Shown here: piece by piece, positions 18,021 through 26,339 of the stretch
How positions within the stretch are numbered: the stretch's first letter is position 1
Layout: every line of letters starts with the position of its first letter
From: Gallionella sp.
GTDB taxonomy: Bacteria; Pseudomonadota; Gammaproteobacteria; Burkholderiales; Gallionellaceae
DNA length: 64,000 bases
Reading direction: 5' to 3'
NCBI GenBank assembly: GCA_028710565.1
Contig: JAQTTV010000009.1
Span: 1-64,000 of the forward strand
The notes under the pieces: generated by a model
The model's input: only the letters and a program-made list of their open reading frames with translations
Databases searched by the model: none
Told to the model about the DNA's origin: nothing
Translations under genes and position numbers: made by a program

Positions 18021-18143
18021 GTCATTCCGACGAAGGTCGGAATCCAGTCCCAGAAAAAATCCTCGCGCAGCGAGACAACTACAGGTTTTGTCCGCTAGCG
18101 GGGTTTGTTATTTTGACTGGATACCAGCCTACGCTGGTATGAC
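18021..18143. repeat. Composite palindromic element, copy B (123 bp)
   Basis: The same architecture as copy A at 17428-17553, in the same orientation, 593 bp away: an identical 5' hairpin and a near-identical core (AATCCTCGCGCAGCGAGACAAC), but a different 3' hairpin (ACCAGCCTACGCTGGT before GAC). The divergent 3' stem with matching ends suggests independently evolving hairpins at a conserved element boundary. Confidence 0.7.
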
Positions 18144-18147
18144 GATT

Positions 18148-18282
18148 GTAGGGCGACAATAAGCGAAGCGCATTGCGCCGAATGGTTGATTGCAAAACGA
18201 ACCGCATACGGCGCAATAACGATTGTGCCGTACCGTGCTATCTCCCCTCGCCCGTTTACGGGAGAGGGGCGGGGGGAGAGGG
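18148..18282. repeat. Two further palindromic repeats
   Basis: GTAGGGCGACAATAAGCGAA followed by GCGCATTGCGCCG (18148-18180) pairs loosely with CGGCGCAATAACG (18208-18220). At 18241-18282 a CTCCCCTCGCCCGTTTACGG unit is followed by GAGAGGGGCGGGGGGAGAGGG, the first copy of the CTCTCCC/GGGAGAGG family that recurs at 29.8, 33.8, 57.6 and 62.3 kb. Confidence 0.6.
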
Positions 18283-18330
18283 TGCGTCGCGCCAATAAAT
18301 TCAAAATCGTGCGAATAAACTACGCAGTAT

Positions 18331-21300
18331 TTATTCTTCTTTGAGGTTCTTTTTGGGGTAAAGCCGAAGCTTGCCATCTTTTTCCTTAAAGGATGAAATA
18401 ATCCCTTTTTCTTTTAGCTTCTCAGCGAACTGTTTATTCAAACTACTATTCTCGATAACGGGCTGTTGATTACTTGCAATGCCCAAAAATGGGGAACCGA
18501 GCGATGTGATCAGGCTTGAAATGACGGGTTCGGCTAAAAAATCCATCTGACTGTTTAACAACCTGACCTTTTCGGATAATTGCCTATCTTGCTTAAGAAG
18601 AACCTCTAACAAAGGAAGGCGCAGTTCAGAGTGTGCTTTGGGGTTCAGCAAAATGGCATAGACCAATCTAGCTAGTTCAGTATCGCCATCAAAAGTATTC
18701 GCATCAACATGATGAATAATCGTAATTTTCTGATCGGTAGTGACTGCTTCAGATTTCAACAAGTATTTAACGCCAACAGCATCCAATTCGTAAGTAGCTA
18801 TATTTTGGAGATAGTCGTCTATATGTTTTTCAACTAATAATGCGTACTGAGGGTTAAAGTTTTTCTTGAGTGCATCAAAATTCTCTTGGGTAAATTGAAA
18901 TTTGCCATTTTTTATCAAGATACCGACCTTAATACTAGATAAGTTTTCAAGACTTGGAATTGGGCTATACCAATATGGAATACACCTTACCAGTCGTTCA
19001 TAACTTTGATCCGACAAACCTACACATACAATTAAAAGTCGTGAAATCTTCTGTATTATTTCTTTAGAAAAACTATCACTCTCCTTTAGTCTAGATTTCG
19101 TTAATACCTCATAATTCTCTTGTCGATTTAAAAAGGTCACCATCGCATCATCAATGACATCCTTATTAGCGAAGTAACAAAGCAAATTCTCCCAAGTCGC
19201 TTTAACTTTAGAGGAAGTGATTATTTTGTCCCACAGCGCAACATCCGTGATAGTTGAAATATCTAATATCCGAGCATTCTCCTTTTGAAGAATCGCGACT
19301 TTGTATTCGTCTTCGAGATTTTCATTGTTAAGTAGGTTAACGATAGTCTCTTCAGCCTCATCGACATTCTCTGCCAGTAGCAACATGACTTTCTCAACAT
19401 ACTCATTGATGTTGGTGTTGATGTAGGTGATTAACGCTGGGCAATTGGACTCAAGAATAGTCGTGTAATTAGATTTTTGAATGGCGCTACCCTTCAACGC
19501 ATCAGGATTGTTGCGTTGAATAATGAGCGCAATCATTTTTTCGTTGATTGCATAGAAATCATTTTCATAGACAAAGCTAAAAAGCTCCTCGTTCGCTTCA
19601 GGATTCTCGATATATACGAATTCGGGGGCTAAACGCTTAACAACTTCCTTCAACTTGGGCATATATTCGACATCAGCCGTAAAGCTCAAGAAATCCTCCT
19701 TCTGTGCGACATATCGTGTTAATTCGGCCTTGCCATTCATTGTCACTACATCTTCTATGTCGGCATGAAGAATAATCATTTTCAAATATCGATTTTTCTT
19801 TTCGGCGGTATATCCTGACTCACGCAAAATACAATTCCAGAAATCAGGCCATCTTTTGCAAAGCCGATGAATTAACCAACCTTCGTGGCTTGGATCAGTC
19901 AAATAAGCATCAATAAACTCCAATGAGCTTTTTTTGTTGTTACTTATTTGATCCATCATTAACTCAAGGTATTCGTTGTTTGCCGAATCCTGAAATAATG
20001 TACTCAACAAATCGAAATTCAGCACGGCTGCTTTTTTGAAATCCGCGCGATTCAACCTTTTGATGACCTCTTTAACTTGGTTCAATGAGTGGGTGAATGA
20101 TAAAGCCTCTTGATTTTTAACGCTGAAGATAAACGTCAGATCGTTTTTAGTTATATTTCCTTCGTAAAAATGGGAAATAAATGTTTCATACATTTCGTCG
20201 ATATAACCATTCCTAATTAAATAAACCAGCAATTTCTCTTTTTTGATTTCTGCATCAAAAATACTTTCTAAGGAATGTATCTCAATTAAATTCTTAACAC
20301 TCAATGAGTGAATATCACGTTTTTGCTCACTTAGCTCTTGGATTTCCTTCTTTATCGCTTCGATACGCCCATTTGTTTTTTTAATAATTAGGCGTTCCCT
20401 ATCATCATATGAGAAGTTCGGATCAACGAAGTTTTCAATAGTTCTAAATGCGATGCCTGAATGTTGAGAATAATTGTTATATTGATATTGGATGTTTGTT
20501 TGGCTTCTTAGTGACACAAATATAACGTCACTCAAAAGCGACGCGAACCCATGCCAACCGTTATTTACATACACCGAGTTGCAACTCGGTATCTTTTCAA
20601 AGACAGCGGCTACATACATTCTGCGCAAATCAATAATATCGGGTGATTTCTCATTTTCGATGTGAAACAACTCTTCTTTTAGTTCATCAATACTATTCTC
20701 AACAACTAGAGCCAACTTATTAACCAAGTCTCTTTTGCAATTAAAAACCCCTGCCACCATGCCTGTATTTAAGTTCAGTTGCGCAAAATCGTCGGGATAC
20801 TTATTTTTATAGACAATAAATCCCAGCAGCTTATCTAGCGGCAACGCTATTCCACCACTGGCGGTTAACTTATCCTGATACAAAACAAATTCATTGTGAA
20901 TGTTTTTCAACATCCGCATATCTTCGATGTATAGCGTTATGTCGTTAACGAAGTCCCTTGAAATCGCTGAGTTCGATAATTTCTTAAATAAAATATCACC
21001 CGAATTGGACGCATTGATGACGGGAATGATGGGGATGATAAAGTCAAAAAACTTTGTTCTATTAGCTTTCTGAAATACATCATCACGGATTGCGTAGATA
21101 AAAACTATTTTTCTGCAAATTTGGTCAGCGTTATTGATGAGTGTATTCAACTCCCTGAGTTTAATGAAAATATCGACTTCATCGAATCTATCCAAATCCT
21201 CAATCACAACAACATCGAATTTTGTTTTTTCAAAGAAATACAAAATCTCGTCTAAATGCTTATTAAGAATTGAAGCACCTTGTAATTCATCGAACTTAAT

Positions 21301-21987
21301 GCCTTCCGCTGAGACAGCAATATTGTTTAGTTTGAAATGACTAAATGCAGCAAATATCTGCTTGATAACAACGGCCGCTCCCAAGAGGGCAAATATGATC
21401 GACGCGAGCAAATAGGTTTGATTATCAAACGCTTCCTGCCCAAGGATTGCTTGGTACAATTTGTTTTCAGGTTTATACGCATAGAACGCGGTGGCAAGCC
21501 AAAGAACCAACATCACGGAGTTGAGTAAGTAACTGTGAAATGCAATGTTTTTGATTCGGCTAAATCGGGAAAATGGAATTACTTTATCCGTTACCCGATA
21601 AAAAATTTGCTGCAATACGCTTTTCTCGATTAAAGAATTGCGGTTTCCATCGGTCGCGTCATTTTGAATATCATCTTTGAATGAACCGAGAGAAATATTT
21701 AGGTATTTATATCCCTTATGCTCTCTTTCAAAAGTCCTTAGAACGCTGCTTTTGCCTGCCCCGTAAGGGCCCGTAATGGCGATATTTTTTACGTTCTCAT
21801 TTTTCAAAGCCCATGCAATGGCACTCGAGTATTTTTTGTCCTCATCTGCATTATCTATCGGTGTTAAGTCTTCATAACGATTCGGATTATCAATTTCTTC
21901 ATTTTTAGTGACTATGGCATCTAGCGTATGTAATTTCCTTATTATAAACACAAGCACCTTGCTAAGATTGTTCTTTACAGTACGCAT
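18331..21987 (-). CDS. YobI-type/KAP-like membrane P-loop NTPase
   Basis: A 1218-residue STAND-like NTPase. LTPIDNADEDKKYSSAI (41-57) is the conserved lead-in of YobI-family proteins. Walker A is GPYGAGKSS (73-81) and Walker B with the D-x-D-R-F extension is VVVIEDLDRFDEVD (259-272). Two membrane helices are inserted between them (about 152-171 and 191-212), as in KAP ATPases. The remaining roughly 800 residues are a helical, repeat-rich tail typical of a sensor. The gene is AT-rich compared with its neighbours and stands alone beside restriction debris, so recent acquisition is likely. Related large P-loop NTPases act in phage defence; that role is inference here. Confidence 0.8.
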   Translation of the reverse strand: MRTVKNNLSKVLVFIIRKLHTLDAIVTKNEEIDNPNRYEDLTPIDNADEDKKYSSAIAWALKNENVKNIAITGPYGAGKSSVLRTFEREHKGYKYLNISLGSFKDDIQNDATDGNRNSLIEKSVLQQIFYRVTDKVIPFSRFSRIKNIAFHSYLLNSVMLVLWLATAFYAYKPENKLYQAILGQEAFDNQTYLLASIIFALLGAAVVIKQIFAAFSHFKLNNIAVSAEGIKFDELQGASILNKHLDEILYFFEKTKFDVVVIEDLDRFDEVDIFIKLRELNTLINNADQICRKIVFIYAIRDDVFQKANRTKFFDFIIPIIPVINASNSGDILFKKLSNSAISRDFVNDITLYIEDMRMLKNIHNEFVLYQDKLTASGGIALPLDKLLGFIVYKNKYPDDFAQLNLNTGMVAGVFNCKRDLVNKLALVVENSIDELKEELFHIENEKSPDIIDLRRMYVAAVFEKIPSCNSVYVNNGWHGFASLLSDVIFVSLRSQTNIQYQYNNYSQHSGIAFRTIENFVDPNFSYDDRERLIIKKTNGRIEAIKKEIQELSEQKRDIHSLSVKNLIEIHSLESIFDAEIKKEKLLVYLIRNGYIDEMYETFISHFYEGNITKNDLTFIFSVKNQEALSFTHSLNQVKEVIKRLNRADFKKAAVLNFDLLSTLFQDSANNEYLELMMDQISNNKKSSLEFIDAYLTDPSHEGWLIHRLCKRWPDFWNCILRESGYTAEKKNRYLKMIILHADIEDVVTMNGKAELTRYVAQKEDFLSFTADVEYMPKLKEVVKRLAPEFVYIENPEANEELFSFVYENDFYAINEKMIALIIQRNNPDALKGSAIQKSNYTTILESNCPALITYINTNINEYVEKVMLLLAENVDEAEETIVNLLNNENLEDEYKVAILQKENARILDISTITDVALWDKIITSSKVKATWENLLCYFANKDVIDDAMVTFLNRQENYEVLTKSRLKESDSFSKEIIQKISRLLIVCVGLSDQSYERLVRCIPYWYSPIPSLENLSSIKVGILIKNGKFQFTQENFDALKKNFNPQYALLVEKHIDDYLQNIATYELDAVGVKYLLKSEAVTTDQKITIIHHVDANTFDGDTELARLVYAILLNPKAHSELRLPLLEVLLKQDRQLSEKVRLLNSQMDFLAEPVISSLITSLGSPFLGIASNQQPVIENSSLNKQFAEKLKEKGIISSFKEKDGKLRLYPKKNLKEE

Positions 21988-22091
21988 ATATACCTAGTCG
22001 ATTGAATAATTTGATTTTATTAAATAATCCACTCATGGTTCGGCAAGCTCACCACTAATGGAAAATTTAATCAGCGTGTCCTTAGCAATGC

Positions 22092-23309
22092 TTAAAACTT
22101 CGCATTCGGAATGGGATAGTGTTCAATCACGAAATCAATGTCTTTATCCCCTCTGCCGCTAAGGTTCACCAAAATCGTTTGGTCCTTTCCCAAGGTCTTG
22201 GCGAGTTTCATGGCGTAGGCAACCGCGTGGGCAGATTCCAGCGCGGGGATAATGCCTTCGAGTTGTGAGAGTTTATAAAACGCATCGACGGCTTCTTCAT
22301 CGTTGCACAGACCAATTTTGGTTCTGCCGATTTCGTTCAGGTAAGCGTGTTCTGGCCCGACGGAAGGGTAATCAATGCCCGAACCGATTGAATAAACAGG
22401 TGCAGGTTCGCCGTTTTCGTCTTTGAGCATGATCGAATTGAAGCCGTGCATCACGCCTTCTTCGCCATAGGTGAGCGTCGCGGCATGGTCGCCCAGTTTT
22501 TCACCGCGTCCCATGGGTTCAACGCCATATAAATTCACGGCTGCATCATCAATAAACGCGGCGAAAATCCCCATGGCATTCGATCCGCCGCCTACACAAG
22601 CGATGACATTGTCGGGCAACTTGCCTTCTAACTCGTCAAACTGCTCTTTTGCTTCAAAGCCAATCACGGACTGGAAATCTCGCACCATCATGGGGAAGGG
22701 ATGCGGGCCGACCACGGAGCCGATGCAATAAATGGAATTGATGGGGTCTTTGACATACTCTTGAAACGCTGAATCCACAGCTTCTTTAAGCGTTCTCAAG
22801 CCATGCGTGGCAGGCACAACCCGCGCACCCAGAATTTTCATGCGCACCACGTTCGGATATTCTTTGGCAATATCGACCTCGCCCATGTGAATCTCACATT
22901 CCAGACCAAAATAGGCAGCGGCGGTGGCGAGTGCTACGCCATGTTGACCCGCGCCCGTTTCCGCAATCACGCGCTTTTTGCCCAGATGTTTAGCCAGTAT
23001 CACTTCCGCCATACAGTGGTTGAGCTTGTGCGCGCCCGTGTGATTCAGGTCTTCGCGTTTGAGATAAATTTTGGCTCCGCCACAATGGGCGGTGAGGTTT
23101 TTAGCAAACGAAACAGGCGTAGGTCGCCCTTGGTAATGCTTGCGAACATATTTCAGTTCGTTAATAAACGCGGGGGAATTTTTCAACTCGTGATACGCCT
23201 GGGTGATTTCGGCGAAAGGACCTTCTAACACGGGCGGGATAAACGAACCGCCAAATTTACCAAAAAAACCATTTTCATCAGGATGAGATGCCAAATACGC
23301 TGTTTTCAT
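22092..23309 (-). CDS. trpB: Tryptophan synthase beta chain (divergent, orphan)
   Basis: A 405-residue PLP enzyme of the TrpB family that converts indole and serine to tryptophan. The PLP lysine lies in [10 protein letters not shown] (Lys95), ETGAGQHG and the phosphate-binding GGGSNAMG are intact, and [17 protein letters not shown] matches TrpB. The sequence departs from typical proteobacterial TrpB: KLNHCM replaces KINN, and [15 protein letters not shown] replaces the usual GAEDVERQ segment that is near the alpha-chain interface. trpA and trpF are not adjacent. AAGGA precedes the ATG. It may be a second, stand-alone TrpB or the only one. Confidence 0.85.
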   Translation of the reverse strand: MKTAYLASHPDENGFFGKFGGSFIPPVLEGPFAEITQAYHELKNSPAFINELKYVRKHYQGRPTPVSFAKNLTAHCGGAKIYLKREDLNHTGAHKLNHCMAEVILAKHLGKKRVIAETGAGQHGVALATAAAYFGLECEIHMGEVDIAKEYPNVVRMKILGARVVPATHGLRTLKEAVDSAFQEYVKDPINSIYCIGSVVGPHPFPMMVRDFQSVIGFEAKEQFDELEGKLPDNVIACVGGGSNAMGIFAAFIDDAAVNLYGVEPMGRGEKLGDHAATLTYGEEGVMHGFNSIMLKDENGEPAPVYSIGSGIDYPSVGPEHAYLNEIGRTKIGLCNDEEAVDAFYKLSQLEGIIPALESAHAVAYAMKLAKTLGKDQTILVNLSGRGDKDIDFVIEHYPIPNAKF

Positions 23310-23471
23310 TCACTACGTCCTTTTCTATAAATTCACACCACGTTAAATATTCAGAACAAGCCCAACTGAAAACGAGCCTGCGCTGGATAAGATGACCTGC
23401 CGAACTGCAACTGATTGACGACGGAGAGCCTCGAAAAACCCCTGCCGAGGAAAGCAAAATAAATCAACGAG

Positions 23472-23498
23472 CTGGATTCCCGCCTTCGCGGGAATGAC
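23472..23498. repeat. REP unit, reverse orientation
   Basis: CTGGATTCCCGCCTTCGCGG followed by GAATGAC is a perfect-stem hairpin of the TCATTCC/GGAATCCAG family. It lies in the gap between trpB and the transglutaminase-like gene, the rest of which (23310-23574) has no gene. Confidence 0.75.
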
Positions 23499-23574
23499 GA
23501 ATTTTTTGAGTCCCTGACATCAACAAACTCGCGGCATTATACGCCGCGACATCCTCATCTTTTCAAGCGTTGAG

Positions 23575-24246
23575 TCAGAGAATTTGCTTATCCGACGTGA
23601 TGCCTGAGAAGCTGTTTACGCCACTGACTGCGAGGCCGAGATCAAGTTCTGAGTCATCTGGCAGATGCTCAAAAACTTGTTCAACCGTCGCGTATTGCGT
23701 CAGTGCGTGTACCACTTGTGGCAAAGGTTCTGCCCATATTGCTGCGTAGTCTTTTTCCATGCTAGACACCGCCGCAAAAGCCAGTTGCTCGACGGGCAGA
23801 CAGAATTGGGCGTTCACGCCTGCTTTGTTGCCCCGCGCATCGACCCGATACCAGCCATAGTCGCTAAGATACACCGCATTCAGTCCGTGCAAACAATAAG
23901 GTGGGCCATCTGATCCGACCGTTAATCGCTGATAACACAAGCCAGCGGGTATGCCATTCGCTCGTAGCAGTGCCGCCAGCAAATGGCTTTTTGCATAGCA
24001 ATACCCTGTGCTGTGCAACAAGACCGCCGAGGCTTTGCACGTCACAGGATTCATGCGGTAATCCCAACTGTGATAAATGGCATCGCGCACAAACTCGAAA
24101 CAGCGTTTGGCAATCGCATTTTGATCCGCGCAGCCCGCCGCCAATTCCGCAGCTTTTGCCGCAATCATCGGATGGTGCCAGTCTATGTACTCACTGTCCG
24201 CCAAAAAGGGAGCGAGGTTCATTTGCAGCTCTGCGACACGCATCAT
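23575..24246 (-). CDS. Transglutaminase-like cysteine peptidase family protein
   Basis: A 223-residue protein with the transglutaminase-core triad: Cys in STGYCYAKSHLLAALLR, His in LHGLNAVYL and Asp in YRVDARGN. Such domains act as proteases or amidases on peptides or peptidoglycan. There is no signal peptide, so it should be cytoplasmic. It overlaps the argD end by 4 bp (ATGA), which indicates translational coupling with an ornithine-type aminotransferase. The substrate is unknown. Confidence 0.82.
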   Translation of the reverse strand: MMRVAELQMNLAPFLADSEYIDWHHPMIAAKAAELAAGCADQNAIAKRCFEFVRDAIYHSWDYRMNPVTCKASAVLLHSTGYCYAKSHLLAALLRANGIPAGLCYQRLTVGSDGPPYCLHGLNAVYLSDYGWYRVDARGNKAGVNAQFCLPVEQLAFAAVSSMEKDYAAIWAEPLPQVVHALTQYATVEQVFEHLPDDSELDLGLAVSGVNSFSGITSDKQIL

Positions 24247-25424
24247 GGCAGCTCCTTCAATACCTGCCGCAGCAAATCCAAGCCTTCAACGATTTCTGCT
24301 GATGTGCTGTTTAGGGCGGGCATAAAGCGCAAACAATGCGGTCTGGGCGCATTGAGCAGCAAGCCCTTTGCTCTGGCAGCCGTCACGACATCGGCTCCTA
24401 TGTCACGACCTAGTTCTAAAGCCAGCAACGCGCCTGCGCCCCGCACCTCGCCCAGTCCAAATTCCTTGGAAATTGCCACCAATCCATCCGCCAATTGCGC
24501 CCCCATCTGACGCACTGACGGCAAGCATCCTTCGGTTAATAGCGTCCGTATCACGGCTACCCCCGCAGCGGTAATCAGCGGTGTACCCGAAAACGTTCCA
24601 CCCTGATCGCCATACTCGAAACAACAGCAAGACTCTTTTGCCAGTAGCGCCGAGATAGGTACGCCCCCGCCCAAGCCTTTGCCCAAGGTCATCATGTCAG
24701 GCTCGATGCCATATTGCTCATAAGCAAACAGCGTTCCCGTCCGTCCACAGCCCGTTTGCACTTCATCGACGATTAGCAACAGCTGGTGTTCATCGCACAG
24801 CGTTCTCAATGCTTGGATAAATTCGGGGCTGGCGGGGATCACGCCCGCTTCGCCTTGTATCGGTTCCAACATCACCGCCACAGTTTGGGAACGGATGAGC
24901 GCGCGAACCGAACTGAGATCGTTCAGTATTGCTTTGGGAAAGCCATCGAGCTGAGGCGCAAATATCGTGTCCCAGCCTGCTTTGCCGCTCGCTGACATCG
25001 TCGCCAATGTCCGCCCATGAAACCCGTTTACAAAAGTGATGATTTCAAATGCGCCTCCTTTGAATTTTTGCCCCCACTTTCTGGCCAGCTTAATGGCACC
25101 TTCGTTGGCTTCCGCCCCCGAACTACCGAAAAACACGCGGTCAAAACAGCTGTTTGAGGTCAATAACTCAGCCAACTCTATCGCAGGCTCGTTGTAAAAA
25201 GCAGGTCCAGGATTCATCAACTTTTCCGCCTGAGCGCACAATGCCTGAACCACCACGTCAGGCGAATGCCCCAGACAATTCACCGCCCATGCTTGTACCC
25301 AGTCCAGATAGCGACGTTGCTGCTGATCGAACAAATACGACCCCGCCCCGCGCACAAACACAATGTCAGGACGGGAGGTGGTGGGCATCAGGCAATTTTT
25401 CATCAAAGTGGGTTCGGTATTCAT
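24243..25424 (-). CDS. argD: Acetylornithine/ornithine-type class III aminotransferase
   Basis: A 393-residue PLP aminotransferase. Diagnostic stretches are FFGSSGAEANEGAIKLARK, FHGRTLATMSASG, LLIVDEVQTGCGRTG and the PLP lysine in TLGKGLGGGVPISA. ArgD converts N-acetylglutamate semialdehyde to N-acetylornithine in arginine synthesis, and related enzymes act on succinylornithine or 4-aminobutyrate. ATG 25424 is preceded by GAAAG, with a possible internal start at 25403. A strong terminator ends 16 bp upstream, so expression may depend on readthrough or attenuation. No other arg gene is nearby. Confidence 0.85.
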   Translation of the reverse strand: MNTEPTLMKNCLMPTTSRPDIVFVRGAGSYLFDQQQRRYLDWVQAWAVNCLGHSPDVVVQALCAQAEKLMNPGPAFYNEPAIELAELLTSNSCFDRVFFGSSGAEANEGAIKLARKWGQKFKGGAFEIITFVNGFHGRTLATMSASGKAGWDTIFAPQLDGFPKAILNDLSSVRALIRSQTVAVMLEPIQGEAGVIPASPEFIQALRTLCDEHQLLLIVDEVQTGCGRTGTLFAYEQYGIEPDMMTLGKGLGGGVPISALLAKESCCCFEYGDQGGTFSGTPLITAAGVAVIRTLLTEGCLPSVRQMGAQLADGLVAISKEFGLGEVRGAGALLALELGRDIGADVVTAARAKGLLLNAPRPHCLRFMPALNSTSAEIVEGLDLLRQVLKELP

Positions 25425-25440
25425 CAGCTTTCTTTCGCGA

Positions 25441-25482
25441 AGTCAAAAAACAAAAAGGCCACGGGGTGAGCCGTGGCCTTGT
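25441..25482 (-). terminator. Rho-independent terminator upstream of argD
   Basis: On the minus strand AAGGCCACGG and CCGTGGCCTT form a 10-bp GC-rich stem with a short loop (25482-25457), followed by a T-rich run (CCTTTTTGTTTTTTG). It ends 16 bp before the argD start codon and closes the candidate RNA at 25441-25615. Confidence 0.85.
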
Positions 25483-25615
25483 CAGAGAAATCTGCTATGT
25501 CAGTCTGGCAGTTTTGCCAACTTTTCAATAGAAATATCGCAAATGCAACACGGCACGCCCAAGGGGTATCGGGCAGTGGCAGTACGTCGCATATTTCGGG
25601 TGGCAGATTTCATGG
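25441..25615 (-). ncRNA. Candidate structured small RNA or 5' leader of argD
   Basis: Between a promoter-like sequence and a strong terminator lie about 175 nt that can fold into a closed structure. On the minus strand GAAATCTGC (25611-25603) pairs perfectly with GCAGATTTC (25495-25487), and inside it GAAATAT (25597-25591) pairs with ATATTTC (25537-25531). Smaller hairpins (GCCC/GGGC, TGGC/GCCA) fall within. The predicted transcript begins a few bases before the outer stem. It does not match the THI-box, cobalamin or glycine riboswitch cores I know. The size is near that of 6S RNA, but the closing stem is shorter. Confidence 0.55.
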
Positions 25616-25621
25616 AGCGCG

Positions 25622-25650
25622 ATGATGAGAGATCAAGCGTATTTTGTCAA
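25622..25650 (-). promoter_or_regulatory. Sigma-70-type promoter for the candidate RNA
   Basis: On the minus strand a consensus -35 TTGACA (25650-25645) and a 17-base spacer precede CATCAT (25627-25622), a 4 of 6 match to the -10. Transcription would begin near 25615, four bases before the outer stem of the candidate RNA. Confidence 0.5.
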
Positions 25651-25741
25651 TGCAAATAGTTGAGGTGCTTTTGCACAAGACTGCTGAATACGTTCAGCAT
25701 TTTCTGGTGAAGTAAGTTTTAACAACAGGCTTCAAACTGAA

Positions 25742-26317
25742 CTACCTTGCAAAAAGGAAGCCTGCAAATGCTAGGCAAATCACAGAAAATACGATTTTGG
25801 ACGGCAGGCTTTTGCGCACATGACGCGCGATTGACAAAAAATAGCTTTTGTTACGCCGAGCCGCGTGCCGAATCGCGGCTTTCGCCACTTGAAACGCGCG
25901 CAAATTTTGAATATACGCATGAATGCGATTGCGATAGCCCATCACCCAATCGTGCAGCCTGACAAACTGCGGCAGGGTCATCAACGCGGGTTTGGTGATG
26001 CGAAAAATGCGTGAAAACAACGCCATCCCCGTCACCTTCGCCGCCAGTAAAATGCTCGCGCCATACCACACGTACCCATGCGCCAACGCGCTTAAGGCAA
26101 ATAGCTTGGCGGGAATCAACACCAAACTGGGCAGGCAAAAGGCGAACAACGCCACTTTTGGATTCAAACTCGCCAGCCAATTTTCCACCCACGCCACCAC
26201 GCGGAACACCCGCAAATAGGACATGAGCCACGCCGTCACATCCCACAGCAACTCCTCGGCAAGAAAAATCGCCGCCGCCAACCAAACAAAAGGTCTGATA
26301 AACAAACGTTTTAACAT
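25742..26317 (-). CDS. Conserved-type membrane protein of unknown function
   Basis: A 191-residue basic protein with several hydrophobic segments: FVWLAAAIFLAEELLW at the N-terminus, VALFAFCLPSLVLIPAKLFAL, a third around YGASILLAAKVTGMALF, and a C-terminal IVFSVICLAFAGFLF. Between them lies a soluble Arg- and Lys-rich region with WVMGYRNRIHAYIQ. I do not recognise a named domain. It begins 22 bp after the TPR gene, in the same direction, so the two probably form an operon. A palindrome TGCTGAA-tacg-TTCAGCA sits downstream at 25682-25699. Confidence 0.65.
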   Translation of the reverse strand: MLKRLFIRPFVWLAAAIFLAEELLWDVTAWLMSYLRVFRVVAWVENWLASLNPKVALFAFCLPSLVLIPAKLFALSALAHGYVWYGASILLAAKVTGMALFSRIFRITKPALMTLPQFVRLHDWVMGYRNRIHAYIQNLRAFQVAKAAIRHAARRNKSYFLSIARHVRKSLPSKIVFSVICLAFAGFLFAR

Positions 26318-26339
26318 ATTGATTCCCCTGTCACACGCG

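Noticed and set aside
25487-25611. 6S RNA as identity of the candidate RNA
   Set aside because: The length is close, but the closing stem is shorter and I could not match the conserved central bubble; left as an unclassified RNA until a covariance-model search is done.
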